In this document: positions 49,101-60,017 of the stretch, piece after piece
How the letters are laid out: the number at the start of each line of letters is the position of its first letter
Numbering within the stretch: the stretch's first letter is position 1
Assembly: GCA_943735955.1 (NCBI GenBank)
Contig: OX030957.1
Span: forward strand, 1,427,001-1,491,000
Direction of reading: 5' to 3'
DNA length: 64,000 bases
Source of the DNA: Piscicola geometra
Lineage: Eukaryota > Annelida > Clitellata > Hirudinida > Piscicolidae
Translations under genes and position numbers: made by a program
The notes under the pieces: model-generated
What the model saw: only the letters and a program-made list of their open reading frames with translations
The model's database searches: none
What the model was told of the DNA's origin: nothing

Positions 49101-49739
49101 TTGACCAGGACATCGAGAGTCTAGCCGCAGGTTGGTGTCTCAGTTGCTTGTCTTGGCGCTACATTAAATAGCCTTCATCATCATCAGTGCTGCACACAGG
49201 AAAGTATTGGTGGATTTGGTGAATTTTGAGACTTATTCACCGATCATTCACTCTCGCATGCAACTCTCCACAGAGTCGCAGAGTGCTTGTGCCATCGAGC
49301 AGTTGCAGCACGTCGCCTTGAAGCTCTCGTTCCGCGTGCACTTCAGGCACTTTCCCAAGGTCTCGCTGCAGTGTGTCTTTCATCGGTCGCATTTGATAAT
49401 TTATTATTCTATTGAGAAAAAAAATATATTTATTTATTATTCAATTAAAAACCAGAGCGTCCATCCCTTGCTTCCCCACGACAGAACAGCGAAGATAGCA
49501 TGCACGTAACCTTGGTGACGCTGACCACCATACCCACTCTGCACTGCCATGGCGAGGCCGAGAGTCTCTACGAGTCGCAGAAGATTGCCGCCAAGAACGC
49601 CTTGCAGCAGCTCGGCGAGTTTGTCGCCCACATGAAGGTCTCACTACCGGCGACCACTCTCCCTCATCCTTCTCCTTCTGCCGCTGTGGAAGCTTCACTG
49701 GCGGCCGTGGTCGACACGAAACAAGCAGTTTCGCAGTAA
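46126..49739 (+). CDS. STAU: Staufen double-stranded RNA-binding protein
   Basis: Exons: 46126-46198, 46325-46674, 46868-47012, 47109-47262, 47391-47560, 47933-48009, 48252-48473, 48597-48743, 48917-49130, 49274-49359, 49485-49739; junction phases agree. The Tyr/Asn-rich start (MYALYRNIYGDNYNRNPYY) leads into five dsRBD-type modules. dsRBD1 is LVNELSRLHKVSHQYILTDE..GPPHKRVFYVKLKLG. dsRBD2 is split, ELNALGMKLGKSVVYRV..., with its second half after an exon junction. dsRBD3 is KSEISQVYEVALKRSLPVNF..ESGPGHMK. dsRBD4 is HPISRLYQIQQAKKQPEPLY. dsRBD5 is IEQLQHVALKLSFRVHFRHFPK. KSEISQV, LKQLPPLPP and ISRLxQIQQAKK are Staufen signatures. Known role: mRNA localisation, translation control and decay via structured 3' UTRs. 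A poly(A) signal AATAAA lies at 49897-49902. Confidence 0.93.
47568..47770 (+). repeat. 20-bp tandem repeat in a Staufen intron
   Basis: About ten copies of GTAATGATGTTTTGATGATA with G/A alternation at one position (TTTTGGTG versus TTTTGATG). It begins immediately after the donor of the exon ending at 47560. Confidence 0.95.
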
Positions 49740-50454
49740 ATTCTTCCCTCATTTGTTCTTTACCAGAAAGTAAAATGTTTATTTATTCAGGAAAGTGCTT
49801 TTCTAGTTCTGTTTGAAATGTACATTTTTATTAATTTAATTAAAAATTTGTTCAAATAAGCCAAAGCTTTTCGTTTCCTACTTGAGGATTTAGACCAATA
49901 AAAACATTCAACTAAATACCTCAAACATCATTTAATAGTACTTTTCAACGGTAATTCTTTCAGTGGTTCTTCCTTCGTTTCCTTTAAAACTTCCATCAGA
50001 TGAGAATTTTGTTTAAATTGAAGTTTATTGAGTTACTGAAGCCTTTTTTAGTTCGTTTGTCTGTATTTCTTGTGTACTTTTGAATCAAATGATATATCAA
50101 ATAACATTAGGGACAAATCAGTTCTAGTTTTAATTCAGAAACTTTCCACAAGTTTCATCTCAAACACTGATTTCCTCTTGTGTGGTTTCTCAAAGTCTTA
50201 TTAACTTGGCGGAGTTTAAATATGATTTTAAAAAATCAATTTTGGGGTGTTTATTGAAAGAAATGATACTAAATGCAATTTCTATTCATGGGTTGGGACC
50301 AGTAAATTGTATATAGCACTTACAAAAAAGTTTCAAATTTGCATACAATTAAACAGATTATAAAATAATATTAAAGTAATTCAGCATGTAATCAACAAGC
50401 TATGATGCTCAATAAGGAAATAGTCATGGGTGAAGGCGACAGTGCAAGCAGTGG
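49740..50454. other. Convergent 3' region between Staufen and ankyrin gene
   Basis: AT-rich 3' UTR-type sequence with the Staufen AATAAA at 49897-49902; TTTATT at about 49781-49786 could serve the opposite strand. No gene. Confidence 0.5.
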
Positions 50455-53121
50455 TCAAACGTTGGAGTTGAAGGAACGAGAGGTGGATGAGTTGAGCACC
50501 TCGAAAGACTTGCTCATCTGACCTTGCTGTCCCTTCGAACTCAACTGTGCCATCTTGTTTTGGAGACGTTGGATGCTTCTGGAACTGTTGTCCAGTTGGT
50601 TCGCATGTTGCGAGCCTGAGATGCCGGAGGAGTAGGTGGGCTTGGCGGGCATGGCGGAGTCGCCAGCGGAGATTCTCGCCAGGTTGGAATGCTTGAGGTT
50701 GTCCATCGGAACGTCTCCTGCCTTCGCGAAGACCATGTTTGTTGCTTTCTTTTGCGTATCCACTGGAAACATTTTGCTCTCCGCCCTGCCTGCCCCTTTC
50801 TCCCATTGCTCCTCATTCTCTTCTTCTTCTTTCTCAACGTTCTTCTGTTTTACTCTTTTCACGGGCACTGGCTTTTTCGACGTCACCTTGTCTTCTTGCT
50901 GCTTGGCAGGCGACTCTGGCGGTGCTTTTTTTCCTTTTGTGGGAGTTTTTTTTGCTTCTTCGTTGTTCTTAAATCCGATGAACGTGGAGCCAGTCTTTCC
51001 TTTTGGAATCTTGTTTGTCTTGGGCTGGCCATGCTTGTCCAACGGAATCACTTTGATGGTGGTGTGGCCATTGTCGCTTCGATCGTCCACTTCTAGTTGG
51101 ATCACTTTTTCGATATTTTGCCTCGAAGAATTTTTATCTGGATGAGGCTTTGGCTTGGGTGGAGGAATCGGTTTGCTCTTTTTGTGTTTTTCGATAGATG
51201 ATTGAGACGACGACGACTCGCTCTCACTACTGGTGCTGTCTTCACTTTCAGACTCCTCCTCCTCCTCCTCACGCCTCGACTGACTCTGAACCCACTTGCT
51301 CACGTGATGCTTCTTCTTGCTCTTGTCAGACCTGTGATCCAACTGGTCCAACTGCTCTATCGATTCGTCGTCCAAGTAGAACTCCTCACTGCTCATCGAC
51401 CTCCGTTTGTTGAACCTGCCTGAAGCCACGTCGCTGAACTCGTCGTACTCTGAAGCTTCTCTAATCGTGTCGTAAGCATCGATCTTCTTCATCCTTTTAC
51501 TCTTCTGTTTTCTGTGTCTACCATTCAGTTCATTGACTGATCCAGGAGGGGTGACACTCCACACACTGGTCATCTCACTAGCTTGACTGTTTTGTCTATG
51601 GTAGGCCCTTTCCTCTTTGCTCCTCAACCTTTCTCGCTGCTTCGACGCTTTTCTTCTGTGTGAGTCAAGGTGTTCGACTGACTTTGCTCGTCTGGACTCG
51701 ATCAAGGTGCTCTGTTCGCTAGGTGGTCTCAAGTGACGAGTGCTGCTGCCCATGTATCTTCCTCCATCTCCTCTGTGTCTGGAGCTGTTGGAGGAGCTGT
51801 TGGACGTCTGCATGATGGTCATCGGTGGTAGCTGGCCTGCAGACTGACTACCCAAGAAGTTCTTGCTGCCCATCACTGGCTGCGGAAGTCTGTTTTGACT
51901 GCTGCCGTAAACAGCATTCATGTTGAAGAGCGAGAGAGACCTGGTCGATGCGTTTGCTGAAGCGGCTCGTTGGAAGTTGGTGGCGAATCCTCTGGCCCTC
52001 ACTTCCGCAGAGTCGTACATGATTCTGTCCCTGTCCTGCATGGCGTTCTTGATGGCTTGCCGGGACACTGCATCTTCTTCAGAGACCAGGTCCAGTGCTC
52101 TGTTCTTGCTGTTGTCTTCGAGTAGCGAGTCACAGCCAGACATTACCAAGATTTCGATCACTTTTTGAAACTCGCTTCTGGCTGCAAGATGCATGGCAGT
52201 TTCACCTCTTCCATTCTGATGGTTAACGTCAGCACCAGCGTTCACAAGCACTTTGACGGTCTCAGCGTAGTCCTCTTTCGACTTCATTCCTAGCGGGTCG
52301 TAAACGTCAAGGACGCAGTAGTGCAGAGGCGTGTTTCCTTCGGTGTCCATGCTGTTCACGTCTGCGCCACACACACTCAACAAGGCAAACACCGTCTCGG
52401 CGTGGCCGTTTCTCGCTGCAACGTGGATGGGCGCCTTTTCCAGCCCGTCGTAACAGGGCACTTTGACGTTGGGGTTGACTCCGAAGATCTCACAGAAGGT
52501 CTGAATGAGGTTTGAGTGACCTTCCTTGGCGGCCATGTGGATCGGAATGGCGCCCAGTTGACCCCTCTTGAACAGGTCCCCTCCGTACTTCATCAGCAGA
52601 TGCACCAGCTCAGTGTGCCCGTAGATGGTTGCCACGTGCAGTGGAGTGTTGCCTGAGATGTCGGCGATGGTCGCCTGTGCTCCCCTGGAAAGAAGAAACT
52701 TCACCATTCTGTAGTCGGCTCTGCGGATGGCGTGGTGGAGGGGAGTTCTTCCTTTGTGGTCTTGAACGTTGGAGTCTGCGTTCAAGTTGATGATGGCGTC
52801 TACTGTGGCGTAGAGACCCTTTTTTACTGCGATCAACAAGGCACACTTGCGCTTCTTGAGAAAACCATACTCGTGAATGAAGTTGATGTCTGCTGCATGC
52901 GTCTGCACCATGTAGCGGAGGATGGTTGGGTCAGGCAGGGAGGCTGCCAGGAAGAGGGGGATCTCTCTGTACTCCGAGGCGAGTCGTTTGATCTCCGAAG
53001 TGAGGAAGACTTTGACCTTTTTGTGGTCTCTGAACTTGCTGGAGAGGATGTCGCTCACCTTCTTGATGTCGTTCAACTCGATGGCAGCAAGGACGTAAGG
53101 ACCGTGAGTTCCCTTGCCCAT
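50455..53121 (-). CDS. Intronless ankyrin-repeat protein with disordered tail
   Basis: One 888-codon ORF from ATG 53121. Residues 1 to about 85 are alpha-helical in character. Then come about seven ankyrin repeats to about residue 360, including GRTPLHHAIRRADYRMVKFLL, GNTPLHVATIYGHTELVHLLM, APIHVAARNGHAETVFALL and GETAMHLAARSEFQKVIEILV. The remaining ~500 residues are disordered: a Ser/Arg/His zone, a short acidic region EEEEEESESEDSTSSESESSSS, then Lys/Pro-rich zones with GKTGSTFIGFKNN and a polar C-terminus with LQNKMAQLSSKGQQGQ. There is no transmembrane helix or enzyme domain. It is probably a cytoplasmic scaffold; the orthologue is not recognised. It is intronless while most neighbours are split. 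Confidence 0.87.
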   Translation of the reverse strand: MGKGTHGPYVLAAIELNDIKKVSDILSSKFRDHKKVKVFLTSEIKRLASEYREIPLFLAASLPDPTILRYMVQTHAADINFIHEYGFLKKRKCALLIAVKKGLYATVDAIINLNADSNVQDHKGRTPLHHAIRRADYRMVKFLLSRGAQATIADISGNTPLHVATIYGHTELVHLLMKYGGDLFKRGQLGAIPIHMAAKEGHSNLIQTFCEIFGVNPNVKVPCYDGLEKAPIHVAARNGHAETVFALLSVCGADVNSMDTEGNTPLHYCVLDVYDPLGMKSKEDYAETVKVLVNAGADVNHQNGRGETAMHLAARSEFQKVIEILVMSGCDSLLEDNSKNRALDLVSEEDAVSRQAIKNAMQDRDRIMYDSAEVRARGFATNFQRAASANASTRSLSLFNMNAVYGSSQNRLPQPVMGSKNFLGSQSAGQLPPMTIMQTSNSSSNSSRHRGDGGRYMGSSTRHLRPPSEQSTLIESRRAKSVEHLDSHRRKASKQRERLRSKEERAYHRQNSQASEMTSVWSVTPPGSVNELNGRHRKQKSKRMKKIDAYDTIREASEYDEFSDVASGRFNKRRSMSSEEFYLDDESIEQLDQLDHRSDKSKKKHHVSKWVQSQSRREEEEEESESEDSTSSESESSSSQSSIEKHKKSKPIPPPKPKPHPDKNSSRQNIEKVIQLEVDDRSDNGHTTIKVIPLDKHGQPKTNKIPKGKTGSTFIGFKNNEEAKKTPTKGKKAPPESPAKQQEDKVTSKKPVPVKRVKQKNVEKEEEENEEQWEKGAGRAESKMFPVDTQKKATNMVFAKAGDVPMDNLKHSNLARISAGDSAMPAKPTYSSGISGSQHANQLDNSSRSIQRLQNKMAQLSSKGQQGQMSKSFEVLNSSTSRSFNSNV

Positions 53122-55135
53122 CTTCCAACGTGTGGTGTCGTGTGTGCTCTACTATGTAAGTATGCGTTAATTTATTTCTGCTTTAGGGGCTTGATTAAAA
53201 GAAATGAACAAATTCTCTTGAAATGATCTTTTATGAATATGATGAGTCCCTCATAAAAATGATTTTGTTCGGGACTTTAAAATCCGTGTTTATACCCAGC
53301 ATTCATGATTTTAAACGGTAGATTTAATCATTTTCAAAGCTTTAAAAATTTATATTAGCACAAAAAACGTGAATATCAGCTTTCAAAATGTTCAATGCTC
53401 TGACTAATTGATCGACATGATTGTTATGCTCTCACCTGTGATTTCACACGTGATGCTATGCTTCTTAAAAATCTTACGCTATATAAATATAATGAAAAGT
53501 CTCATCTTCATCTGAAACTGTTGAAAGTGTATTTTTAAACCTGTTAAAAATTTAATGGGTAAGTACTTGTGGTACCATTATGATAGGATAGGCCTTAATT
53601 CATGCAAAAAAAAAACCCAAGACAAAATCTTCTTTTATAACTCTGAGCTGTCATGTGGGTTTGGTGTAGGTTGGTGTGTGTTGTCAAGCAGCCATCACAG
53701 TAAAAAAACTTTCTAGAAACTACTGGAAAAATTTCGTGCGATTTAAAAAAAGAATAAATCCTCAATAAATATTTTTCAAAGAGATATATTCGAAGTTCTA
53801 TTTCTCCACGTTGAGCGTGCAACACAATCATCAGACTCTTCAGCTAGTCTAGCTTCTTTTTTGTGTTGCATGCAGTCGTTCTAGATAAAAAGTTTCCATA
53901 GACAATGCTCGTGACCTGGAAGCCTATTCTATGTTAATGCAACTCTACTATGCCTCGAGGTTATCACCATTCCAAAACTAGTGCAAACAATAGACATATT
54001 TTTATTTTCTTTATGAACTGATAAATTCTTTTGTGGAAGATGCTCAGTGTTGATGCTGTCTTGAGAAAGAGTTTACGTTATAGAAAGATTGTTTAAACTT
54101 CATTTTTAAGATCATAAGAATCTAAAAAGGGAAAAGTTGGAAAGAATAGCGTTGTGTGAACTGGTGTGAGAAGTGCTGAAGTTGCATCCGTTTGCAAAGA
54201 TGAGCAGAGATATGCCAAGAATCCTTGCGTAGGCTATGAGATGATGATGATTCCAAGCATCTTTATACACATGTATATAAAAAGATTAACACAAACGCAC
54301 AGACCCACAAAAGTATGCACAGGTTATGGGAAGAAGAGCAAGAAGAATATAGAGATAAAAGATGAAAGTGGAAAAGATAGACTATTCACGCGTGTTCAGC
54401 GAAGAAGCAAGGATTACTCACGCTTGCAACACTCGCCTGCTGCACGATGCCCAGCCCCTGTGCACGAGGTTGCTGTGGCTTGGTGTGTGCTTGCTTGGAT
54501 TGTTGGAAAGTTCATTTCATTTCATGTTTTTTCATCATTTAAATTTGTATTTATGAAAAGTTTTTTCATAATGTAAACATTTTGCTCTCGATTTTCTTAT
54601 TCATTCTAGACTTCTCAAGAAAATAAAATTCTTGTTTTTTTCGATTATGCATGAGATCTCTATATTCTTGATTGTTTCAATACAAACTATACAATGACCT
54701 AAGAAGTTCGAACTCACATAGAAACTTCGAAATGGCCTGAAAACATTAGATGGATATAGAGAGTGTATGTTGCTCATGCATATCAAAGCATACAAAACTT
54801 TATAACATTCCACACTGCATGCAGGAGTTTGCTGTTGCTGGCCCGCTTCTTCAGGCGCTCATCCAGCCATCTTCAAGCCTCCATCCTTAAAAGATGACTG
54901 CGCCGTGCTGTTGCCGACATTTTTAACTCTCCCATTAAGTGTCAGATTACTTCTTCTCTCAAGAACTTGTTTGAGTTAATTATTTTCTTTAAGTTTAAAT
55001 CCATTTACAAAAAGCATTTTGCAAAACATATTTGTGAATTCATGCGAATTTCCAACCGAATGTACGTGTTTCTATGCAAACCATAGTGGATGAAATAGCG
55101 TATGGAATGTATAGAAGTACGTATTGAACGGCTAG
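53122..55135. other. AT-rich spacer with two weak minus-strand exon candidates
   Basis: No clear gene. On the minus strand, two short stretches have coding look and donor sites: about 54875-54822 (WLDERLKKRASNSKLLHA, donor GTGTGG) and about 54470-54420 (QPRAQGLGIVQQASVAS, donor GTGAGT). They could be 3' exons of the UBL gene upstream, but phases could not be reconciled. Confidence 0.3.
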
Positions 55136-56547
55136 TCAGCCCTTGAATCCTTCTTGAGTCTTCTCCAAACCTTTTGCCAGCCCTCTGGAGTAGGTCTTGG
55201 CTGAATTGGAGGTTTGTTCTTCGTTTGGTTTTTTCACTTTCAACGCTGCTGATAGTGAGTTTATTAGGCGTGTAAAAAAAGTACTGCTCAATTGCTCGAT
55301 ATTAAAATATTCTAATTTATTCTTAATAAGACATTCCTGCAGGTACCACATCTTTTTGCTTTATCCGCAAATTTATCACTCACAAGTATAATATTGCATG
55401 TTCTGGAATGTATTTGTAACAAGTGTTCTATGGAGGTTTTTACCTTAAATTTTTAACGAAGTTTAGTTTTTTTAAATATGTTAGCTTTTAAACTTAACAG
55501 TGCAATGTTCTATCTGTATCTAATTCATTTAGCTTTTTTCCATAAAAATAACACGAAAAGTTTTATTGTGAATCTTGCTTTTTGTAATTTTTTACTGTTT
55601 TTTTCCATAAAATAATTTTCACTAAAAATGTGTGATTTATGAAGTATATAATTCAAAAAAGCTGTTTTTTATAAATAACAATTCAGATACGAGTTTGTGT
55701 ATTATAATAAAAAACATACCTCAAACCAAAAATTAAAATTAAAATTTCAAAACTATCGTTCTTTTTTCCTATACCCGTGCAAGAGGTAAAGAAAGAGTTG
55801 GTGTGGAGGAGTGGCTACATCCTGAATCATTTGGTCGTCTGTCAGAGGTGTCGTGTTCACAAACCACACTTGGTTTTCTAACGGAAAGCCAAAAAGCTCT
55901 CTGATCTGTGTTTATTAATAATTAGTTCAATTAAATATTGAAGAATATTGAAGATATTAAATAGGAGAAGCTAAATAAATGCATATTTTCTATTCATCGA
56001 CAGATGGACCTGTTTCTTTAGCGACCGAATGTTTTTGTTTGCAGGTACTGAGAGTGTAAAGCGAATTCCCGATAATAGTTTGTTCTCGACGTTGATGACG
56101 ATTCTAGAATTGTGAGATGAATGAAATGTCAAGAATGCCATGAAAAATAGGTTCTGTATCATGGAGCTAAGCACGAACTCAATGGTTTTTAGGTGCATAA
56201 GAACGCATAGGTTTTTAACGTCTCAGCATTTCAGCTTTAGATTTTTCTTGTGTTTCTTATATATTTAGAACCAGGTTAAATGCTCAAATAAGATTTTTAA
56301 ACATTTCGTGACAGAAAGTCCACAAATACGCATAGTTAATGACTAAAATTATTATTAAAGATGCTTTATATAAAATGTCCCATTTTAGTTTACCTTCACA
56401 CTATCAAACCTCAATTCCTCAATGACTTCATCTAGAGTAACTGCCACCTTGTGCTTACCGTTGGCAAGCTCTTTCGCTAATCGTTCAGCTTCGGTCTTTC
56501 TACCATTCCTGATGGCGTTTTGTAGATTGGATACCAGGCTCTGAGAG
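55136..56547 (-). CDS. HOIL-1/SHARPIN-like UBL protein (partial model)
   Basis: Three exons are supported: 56547-56394, one ending at about 55994 (starting 56107 or 56092), and 55915-55775, with a likely further exon from about 55250. The first reads LVSNLQNAIRNGRKTEAERLAKEL, resembling the short N-terminal helix of HOIL-1. The next is a ubiquitin-like fold: GIRFTLSVPANKNIRSLKKQ, then IRELFGFPLENQVWFVNTT and HQLFLYLLHG. These match the HOIL-1 pattern (…SLKDMV..YGFPP..QQWVIGQ..YLYLLS). No NZF, RING or IBR domain is found downstream in the window. Known family role: assembly of the linear ubiquitin chain complex. The start exon, the C-terminus and the frame after 55775 are unresolved (one frame ends at 55136 with GLEKTQEGFKG). 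It may be a SHARPIN-like short protein or a truncated gene. Confidence 0.45.
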
Positions 56548-57002
56548 CTAGAAGGAAAAAATAAAGTTTTTGAAAGTATTAAAAAATTGACATTTTCAGT
56601 TCCTACCTTTCCATAAAAATAATTAAATTTATATAACGAAAGACTTAAAAGGTTGGGAAATTCCAAACAGCAAAATACTTCCTCATAGAATAATAATTTT
56701 TTACTTCATACAAAAATTGAATTTAACAACTTTTATAGAATAAATTTTGAAGTCTTTGAAATAAAAACAATTCGGGTTTGAATAAATTATTAAAATATAA
56801 GATTGGCAAATAGTATCATTGATTTTTTCACGTTTTTTAGTTCATAACGGATACCAAATGACATCATGCCCCTTTTGAGACTTAATAGAATTCGTTTTTT
56901 CAATCACAAGAACATTATTTGTATTTCATACAAATTATTTTTCTGTAAATTAATATTTTGAAAATAATTCAAAATGAATATCGCTTCTTCTCGGAGCTTG
57001 GG

Positions 57003-58065
57003 TCACTTCGAGGCAGGCGACATGGCATCATATCTTGCCTCAAGCTCTTGAATCTTTTCGGTGTTTCTCCCGCAAATCAAGCCGATGTCCACTTGCACCA
57101 ATAACGTGTACAATAAGTTCAAACAACCAAGCGCTATGACCGTCGATCCTGTTACGTTGTGGTGGGTGTGCTTTATATAAAGAGGTTTCACAAGTATTTG
57201 TAAAAAAGGGATTTCGCTGAAAACACATTGCTTCCAACTTAAAATAATATTCTCCCAAAATGTTTCAAAATTATTTAAATGTTTTAAACACGTCAGTCAA
57301 GCAGGAACCTGAGTGGAAGACCCAGAAGGAGCCCGCAGTCCTTCCCAGCATGATGTTGCCCGTGCCCAACAAGACGTAGGCGAATGCCTTGCCCAGACCA
57401 TTGGCACACCGGCAGTTCATCAGCCAGCCACAACTGCGTGCCATTGTGGTGTTACAGAGTGATTTATTGCAAATTATATTCGTTGTTTCAATATGGTTAT
57501 CGTTCATAATTAAAAAAAGTTATTGGGTTACACAGCACTCACTCGCAGTCCATGAGGTCCCTTATCAGACCAAAGATCTCGTTAACAATCAATAAGGTGT
57601 TCAGGAATCTGCATAGAAGATTCGAAAAAGTTAAGGAGAGGCTGAATAACGATTGAAATTTTAAATGAGCATTCGATGCTGTTTGATAGATAATGAAAAG
57701 TGGTGAAAGCTTGGTTGAGACATTCTCACATATTGTATGCCAAAATCAATTTAAGTTGCTCTTTGGGTCGCATCCTCGGATCCAGAACCATCGCCACAAA
57801 GATGGCCAGATGCACTTTGGAGATCGTAAGAAGGGTAAACGTTTATTTTAATGATCGTGTTCGATTAGTGAATTAAAAAGAAAGTAGCTATTTAAATTAA
57901 TATGGATGAAACAATAGATAAATAATTAATAGAGGTCTAATTGATTATAAGTGGTTAATTAATTTTCCAACCTATAACAATCGCCTTCTCCAGTGAGATG
58001 ATGCTGTACTTAACGATTCTCTTTGACAGGGGCATTTGCGGCTGGCCCCATAGCGGATCATTCAT
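57003..58065 (-). CDS. Four-helix membrane protein A (about 171 aa)
   Basis: Exons: 58065-57972, 57814-57730, 57608-57543, 57433-57309, 57148-57003; all phases match, and the first ATG follows AT-rich UTR. The product begins MNDPLWGQPQMPLSKRIVKY without a cleavable signal. It has four hydrophobic segments: IVIVHLAIFVAMVL; LKLILAYNIFLNTLLIVNEIFGLI; KAFAYVLLGTGNIML; TVIALGCLNLLYTLLVQVDIGLI. A Cys-rich turn DCDCGWLMNCRC lies between helices 2 and 3. The short charged C-terminus is KIQELEARYDAMSPASK. I do not recognise a family. It resembles the next gene in helix spacing and in N-G-L-G-K versus R-G-L-S-K before helix 3, so the two are probably tandem paralogues. Confidence 0.65.
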
Positions 58066-58360
58066 CCCAACTCCCTCCAACTACTAGTTGTTATGATAAA
58101 CTTGCAAGATTGCGTGCTTTAAGTTCTTTGCTTACGTTCTAACACCCCTCAAAGCTTCTTCACAGTCTCCTCAAGTTAGATTCAACAGAAACAAAACTTT
58201 AACATATCAAAATACATGACGTTCTTTTGGAAATTAACTTTTATTTTCAATTAAAATTTATTTGTAAAAAAATATTCAAATAAAACAAAATCCATTAAAA
58301 AAATAGTTTTATAAAAGTAGATTCTCTAAAGATAACACCTAACTACAGTACATGCGACAC

Positions 58361-59494
58361 TCAGTCCTCATCATCATCGCCATCATCATCATCATCATCA
58401 TCCACTGCCTTCTTCTGTGGCTTCTTTCCGGTCATGAAGGCCTCCAGCATGTCCAACTCACCTGTTATTTTCTTCTTATGCTCTCTCGCCCTCTTCACTT
58501 CGATGTTCTCTGTGTCCTTGCAGCAAGCGCACACATCGTTGTTGATGACATCGATGTCGACGAGCAGAAAGTGAAGGAGGTGTACGAAAGCCTCCATCAA
58601 CAGCAGACAGCCTGTGTGCCATCACACTTCAAATTTGCCTACATCACTCGAGCTTATACCCGTCATTTTGATCAATCAATCAAATACATTTATATAGTGT
58701 TAGTTTTAAATTCAAGTTCAACCCCGCAGTCATATAGTCTCGAGTAGAAGCACCTGCGAGTTGGATGAACGTGGCTTCTTCATTTGCCAGGTAGAAGTTA
58801 GGCACGCAAGCGATGATGCACGCCATCAGCTTCGAGAGGCCTCTCACGTAGAACACTTCGCCTCGGTACCTGGATGGTTTGTGATGGTTCAAGCTATTGT
58901 TGCAAACACTCAGCCCTGAGGGCTGCTATTCCCGTATAGCATTAATTGAGACTTTTAAAGTCACTGAAATCAGAAGTTTCCAAACCACACAACAACCAAC
59001 CAACGTTTTAATGTGTCTGCCTGGCATCATGATGATTATACAAGCGTGCACTTCGCACAAGAACCACACTCCAGCCAAACAGCTAAGATATTATAACTTT
59101 TTAATATTAGAAACTTCTCAAAAAATGAGTTTCAAATACTTTTTTCAACGTATTTAATCTTCATAATTTTTGTGTACTAACAAATTGAAAATGATTAGAA
59201 ACGCCGGGTACTCATTGTCGTAAAGAGTCAAGTACGCTATCAGTGCAATGAATCCTTTGTGTTAAACATTAATTTTAAAAAATTCATTAAGCGATTTGCA
59301 GGCAAAAATTCAACATTTAAACGGAGCTTTGAGAGTTAAATGAGGTGCGTGAAGGCATGCGATGTCATTCAGAAACAACCAGCCATCAAGAGCTTGTCAG
59401 TGAAAAGGACAATCCTCCGGAACCTGCGAGCTGACTCGTGCATCTGCCCATGCTCGATGTCCAGTAACATCTTCCTGCCTTCATCGTTTGCCAT
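58361..59494 (-). CDS. Four-helix membrane protein B (about 185 aa)
   Basis: Exons: 59494-59380, 59254-59182, 58869-58754, 58611-58361; phases match with donors GTTGTT, GTTAGT and GTGCTT. The cytosolic-type N-terminus is MANDEGRKMLLDIEHGQMHE. Four hydrophobic segments follow: DKLLMAGFIALIAYLTL; YPAFLIIFNL; LSKLMACIIACVPNFYL; LAGCLLLMEAFVHLLHFLLVDI. A CACC pair, a Lys/Arg-rich stretch (KRAREHKKKITGELDML) and an Asp tract from GAT repeats end the protein. No known family is recognised. A poly(A) signal (TTTATT on the plus strand) lies near 58257. It sits head-to-tail with protein A. Confidence 0.65.
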
Positions 59495-60017
59495 CCTTCA
59501 ATTTATACGTAGCTACTGTGACTTAGTGGGTGAGTGTGATGGTGAGAGGGTAGATAGCAAAATTAAATGGTGATTTGGTGAGTAAGGGGCGGGTTGGTTT
59601 TTAGTGGTTGAGTGACGAATCGATAAATGATTGAAAGAAATAGAACGAGCGTTGAGAATTCCATCAAGGTGAAGTGCAAAAAGACACTTGAAAGAAAAAT
59701 TTCACTTTCATTTGATTAATAACATTATTCTTTCATTTAACGTCATTTTAAACTGAAATTTAGCATTAAATTTAAAATAAATATATAATCTAGCCAAAAA
59801 TTGATTTAAGTGTTAAAATGCAAAAAAAAATTTTAATAATTCTTTCAAGGACTTCAGCAATGCACCCTCAAATGCCTCACGTTTGTTGAAATCTTTCTCT
59901 CCCACTCTCATCGAATTTAATGACACATTTATAAAATTATAAAGATTAAAAATCACGTTCATGAATCAATGTAGCAAATATAAAGATTCAGAACTCAACA
60001 AAAATTATTGAGTTACT
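59495..60017. other. Spacer between four-helix gene B and YjeF-domain gene
   Basis: AT-rich, nothing recognised. It would hold the 3' UTR of the upstream YjeF gene and the promoter of four-helix gene B. Confidence 0.5.

Noticed and set aside
50636..51145. 169-codon plus ORF
   Set aside because: Antisense to the ankyrin gene, no domain.
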